This document shows, one piece after another, positions 62,523 through 64,000 of a stretch of DNA of 64,000 bases; positions within the stretch are counted from its first letter, which is position 1, and every line of letters starts with the position of its first letter. The stretch comes from CAYPHA01 sp964410215 (GTDB lineage Bacteria > Calditrichota > Calditrichia > Calditrichales > CAYPHA01). The position numbers were made by a program, and so were the translations under genes. The notes below the pieces were generated by a model. It was not told where the DNA came from. It worked only from the letters and a program-made list of their open reading frames with translations, and did not search any database. The stretch spans positions 31,827 through 95,826 of the forward strand of contig CAYPHA010000009.1 in assembly GCA_964410215.1 (NCBI GenBank), in the 5' to 3' direction.

Positions 62523-63752
62523 TTATTTTCTTAAATGCTTCCCGCTCCTTCTTTCCAGCATCGCCCGTATGCCGTCCAGCGGTAGAGCGGCGCTGGCAAG
62601 GTAATGCGGCAGTTGTCTCCGGTCATCAATGATCCACTCGCAGGCACCGTGTGCTTTGAAATGCGCCACCATGTCAAGGATGGTTTTGTCGGCCAGGTCG
62701 GGGGCGGCAAGGTCCAGTGTATAAACGAACCAGCCGACCGGTGTCGCCCAGTAAGCACCATTCTGGTACTGGTCCCGTTCACACCCCTCTTCCCAGTATA
62801 CGCCGCCGGGCAGATGCCGGACCTGGCCATGCTGTACGAGCTCGTTGTAATGTGTTTCAAAGTAACGGGCTATGGTTGCTGATTGTTCAGGGGTGGCAAT
62901 ACCCAGATAGACGGCAAAAGCGGAACCCCATATATCATGCTCGCGGCATGTAACCGTCGCGGCCCGGAATAAACCCGTCTCCCCGTCCCAGAAGGTTTCA
63001 CGAATACGTTCTGCGACACGGTCCCCATTCTCTGCCCACGTTTGTGCTTCCTCATTCCGCCCTCCTGCGTCCAACAGATCCGAGAGCTGACGACAGGCCT
63101 GCACAAAAAGCAGCGAACAGAAAAGGACGTCACCCTTCTTTCGGATGGTGTCGGTAAAGCCATACGGACAGCGGTCCCAGTCAACGTCCGGATCGATGAA
63201 AACCAGTCCCGTTGCGGGGTTTCTTGGAACGGCGCCCATTGTCAGGATCAGCGGATCCAGGACGTCATTAAGAAGAGCCCTGTCTTTCGTTTTCTGATAC
63301 GTATGCCAGGCGACATCGACCGTAAAGGGGCCGCCGTCGGCTACTGGGTTCCGGCCCAGACTTCCATAGCCGGGCTTGTAAATCGGCGTGCCGTCGAATT
63401 TAATGCAATCAACACCAGCGCCATCGACCGCGGCACTGTTCACGAACAACCGGCAGGCATCCATTAATTCCTTGTCTGCATAGGAGTTAATGGAACCCTC
63501 GAGCGTATACGCGTAATCACGCAGCCAGAATGCTTCGTAATGGATGCCCACCTGCGGCGGGAAAGCGGCGGTTCCGTCTGCCATCCGGCGTTTTGACGCC
63601 CGGATGAGACGCTGTGCTTCCGCCTCCAGCCAGCCAACCGATTCATGTAACGCTGTTTTCATGCTGTCCTCCCACTCTGCTTGCGGAGCACTAAAACAAA
63701 GCATGTCAAATCCGGCAATGATGCTCAATATAACTATTTTCCGCCACATCAT
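62523..63752 (-). CDS. Secreted six-hairpin glycosidase-like protein
   Basis: 409 residues. MMWRKIVILSIIAGFDMLCF is a signal peptide. The rest follows the alpha/alpha six-hairpin pattern of glucosidases such as YgjK/GH63: FWLRDYAYTLEGSINSYADK, then NPVADGGPFTVDVAWHTYQK, and LPGGVYWEEGCERDQYQNGAYW with acidic residues that could be catalytic. It stands alone, convergent with the M20 gene. The start has GGAGACAATTGAG before it. The exact glycoside hydrolase family is not certain. Confidence 0.75.
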   Translation of the reverse strand: MMWRKIVILSIIAGFDMLCFSAPQAEWEDSMKTALHESVGWLEAEAQRLIRASKRRMADGTAAFPPQVGIHYEAFWLRDYAYTLEGSINSYADKELMDACRLFVNSAAVDGAGVDCIKFDGTPIYKPGYGSLGRNPVADGGPFTVDVAWHTYQKTKDRALLNDVLDPLILTMGAVPRNPATGLVFIDPDVDWDRCPYGFTDTIRKKGDVLFCSLLFVQACRQLSDLLDAGGRNEEAQTWAENGDRVAERIRETFWDGETGLFRAATVTCREHDIWGSAFAVYLGIATPEQSATIARYFETHYNELVQHGQVRHLPGGVYWEEGCERDQYQNGAYWATPVGWFVYTLDLAAPDLADKTILDMVAHFKAHGACEWIIDDRRQLPHYLASAALPLDGIRAMLERRSGKHLRK

Positions 63753-63888
63753 CTCAATTGTCTCCTTACAACTATTTTGGTATTTAAAATGGCAGTTATT
63801 TTATTTAAAGTCAATAGCCCTGCCCTGTGAAGCAATCATGAACGACTCCGGATGCTGCTTGGAAGAAAAAGGTGTACTGTATTTTCTC

Positions 63889-63917
63889 TTGACAATATCA
63901 GGGAAGCCCTCTAAATT
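63889..63917 (+). promoter_or_regulatory. Promoter of tRNA-Gly
   Basis: TTGACA at 63889-63894, 17 bases, TAAATT at 63912-63917. The mature tRNA begins 10 bases after the -10 box, so the leader is very short. Hexamers and spacing are identical to those of tRNA-Gln. Confidence 0.75.
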
Positions 63918-63927
63918 ATCCGGGATT

Positions 63928-63999
<72 letters not shown>

Positions 64000-64000
64000 C

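Overview
The window carries about 58 protein genes, two tRNA genes and several decayed genes. It looks like a member of the FCB superphylum that lies outside classical Bacteroidota, such as the Neomarinimicrobiota, Calditrichota or Ignavibacteria. In favour are a full-length SprA-type translocon of the type IX secretion system (T9SS), two PorV/PorQ-family outer-membrane proteins, and a C-terminal T9SS sorting domain of the YPNPFNPxT kind. Against a classical Bacteroidota, the readable promoters are of the E. coli type (TTGACA, 17 bases, TAAATT) rather than the Bacteroidota TAnnTTTG type. The lineage is inferred; there is no rRNA gene here.

Layout. 1-5081: a TetR regulator cut by the window edge, an OlsF-like double acyltransferase, a GNAT acetyltransferase, an SdiA-regulated-type propeller, and an HD domain fused to a Pycsar-type membrane effector module. 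5282-14765: a sodium:solute symporter, an Fe-S protein and a GAF-PP2C phosphatase in a row, then a sulfatase, a remnant of an XRE regulator, an outer-membrane barrel and an L,D-transpeptidase lipoprotein. 14903-19512 (minus): a cold-shock gene with a long leader, then a large secreted-protein gene broken by at least three frameshifts. 19623-24727 (minus): lptF, lptG, a DUF5916 protein and a small membrane protein.

25043-37574: sprA, prmA, a lipoprotein, an Asp-box propeller, two PorV/PorQ proteins separated by a MITE-like element, and a GNAT gene. This is a cell-surface and secretion block with dispersed palindromic repeats in its gaps. 37610-44771: tRNA-Gln, L25, peptidyl-tRNA hydrolase, a membrane pyrophosphatase, S6, S18, L9 and PriA.

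44860-51047: a nine-gene signalling cluster with a histidine kinase, a response regulator, PATAN/DUF4388-like and roadblock-like proteins, a HAMP receptor without an output domain, a MglB-like roadblock protein and a MglA-type GTPase. It is the best candidate here for a poorly described system. 51138-64000: a UMF1-family transporter without an ordinary start codon, a gluzincin peptidase, the two-step arginine-to-putrescine route (pyruvoyl arginine decarboxylase and agmatinase), a CtpA protease, an exbB-exbD-exbD-tonB operon, a lipid kinase followed by half of a thioesterase gene, dGTPase, an M20 hydrolase, a secreted glycosidase-like protein and tRNA-Gly.
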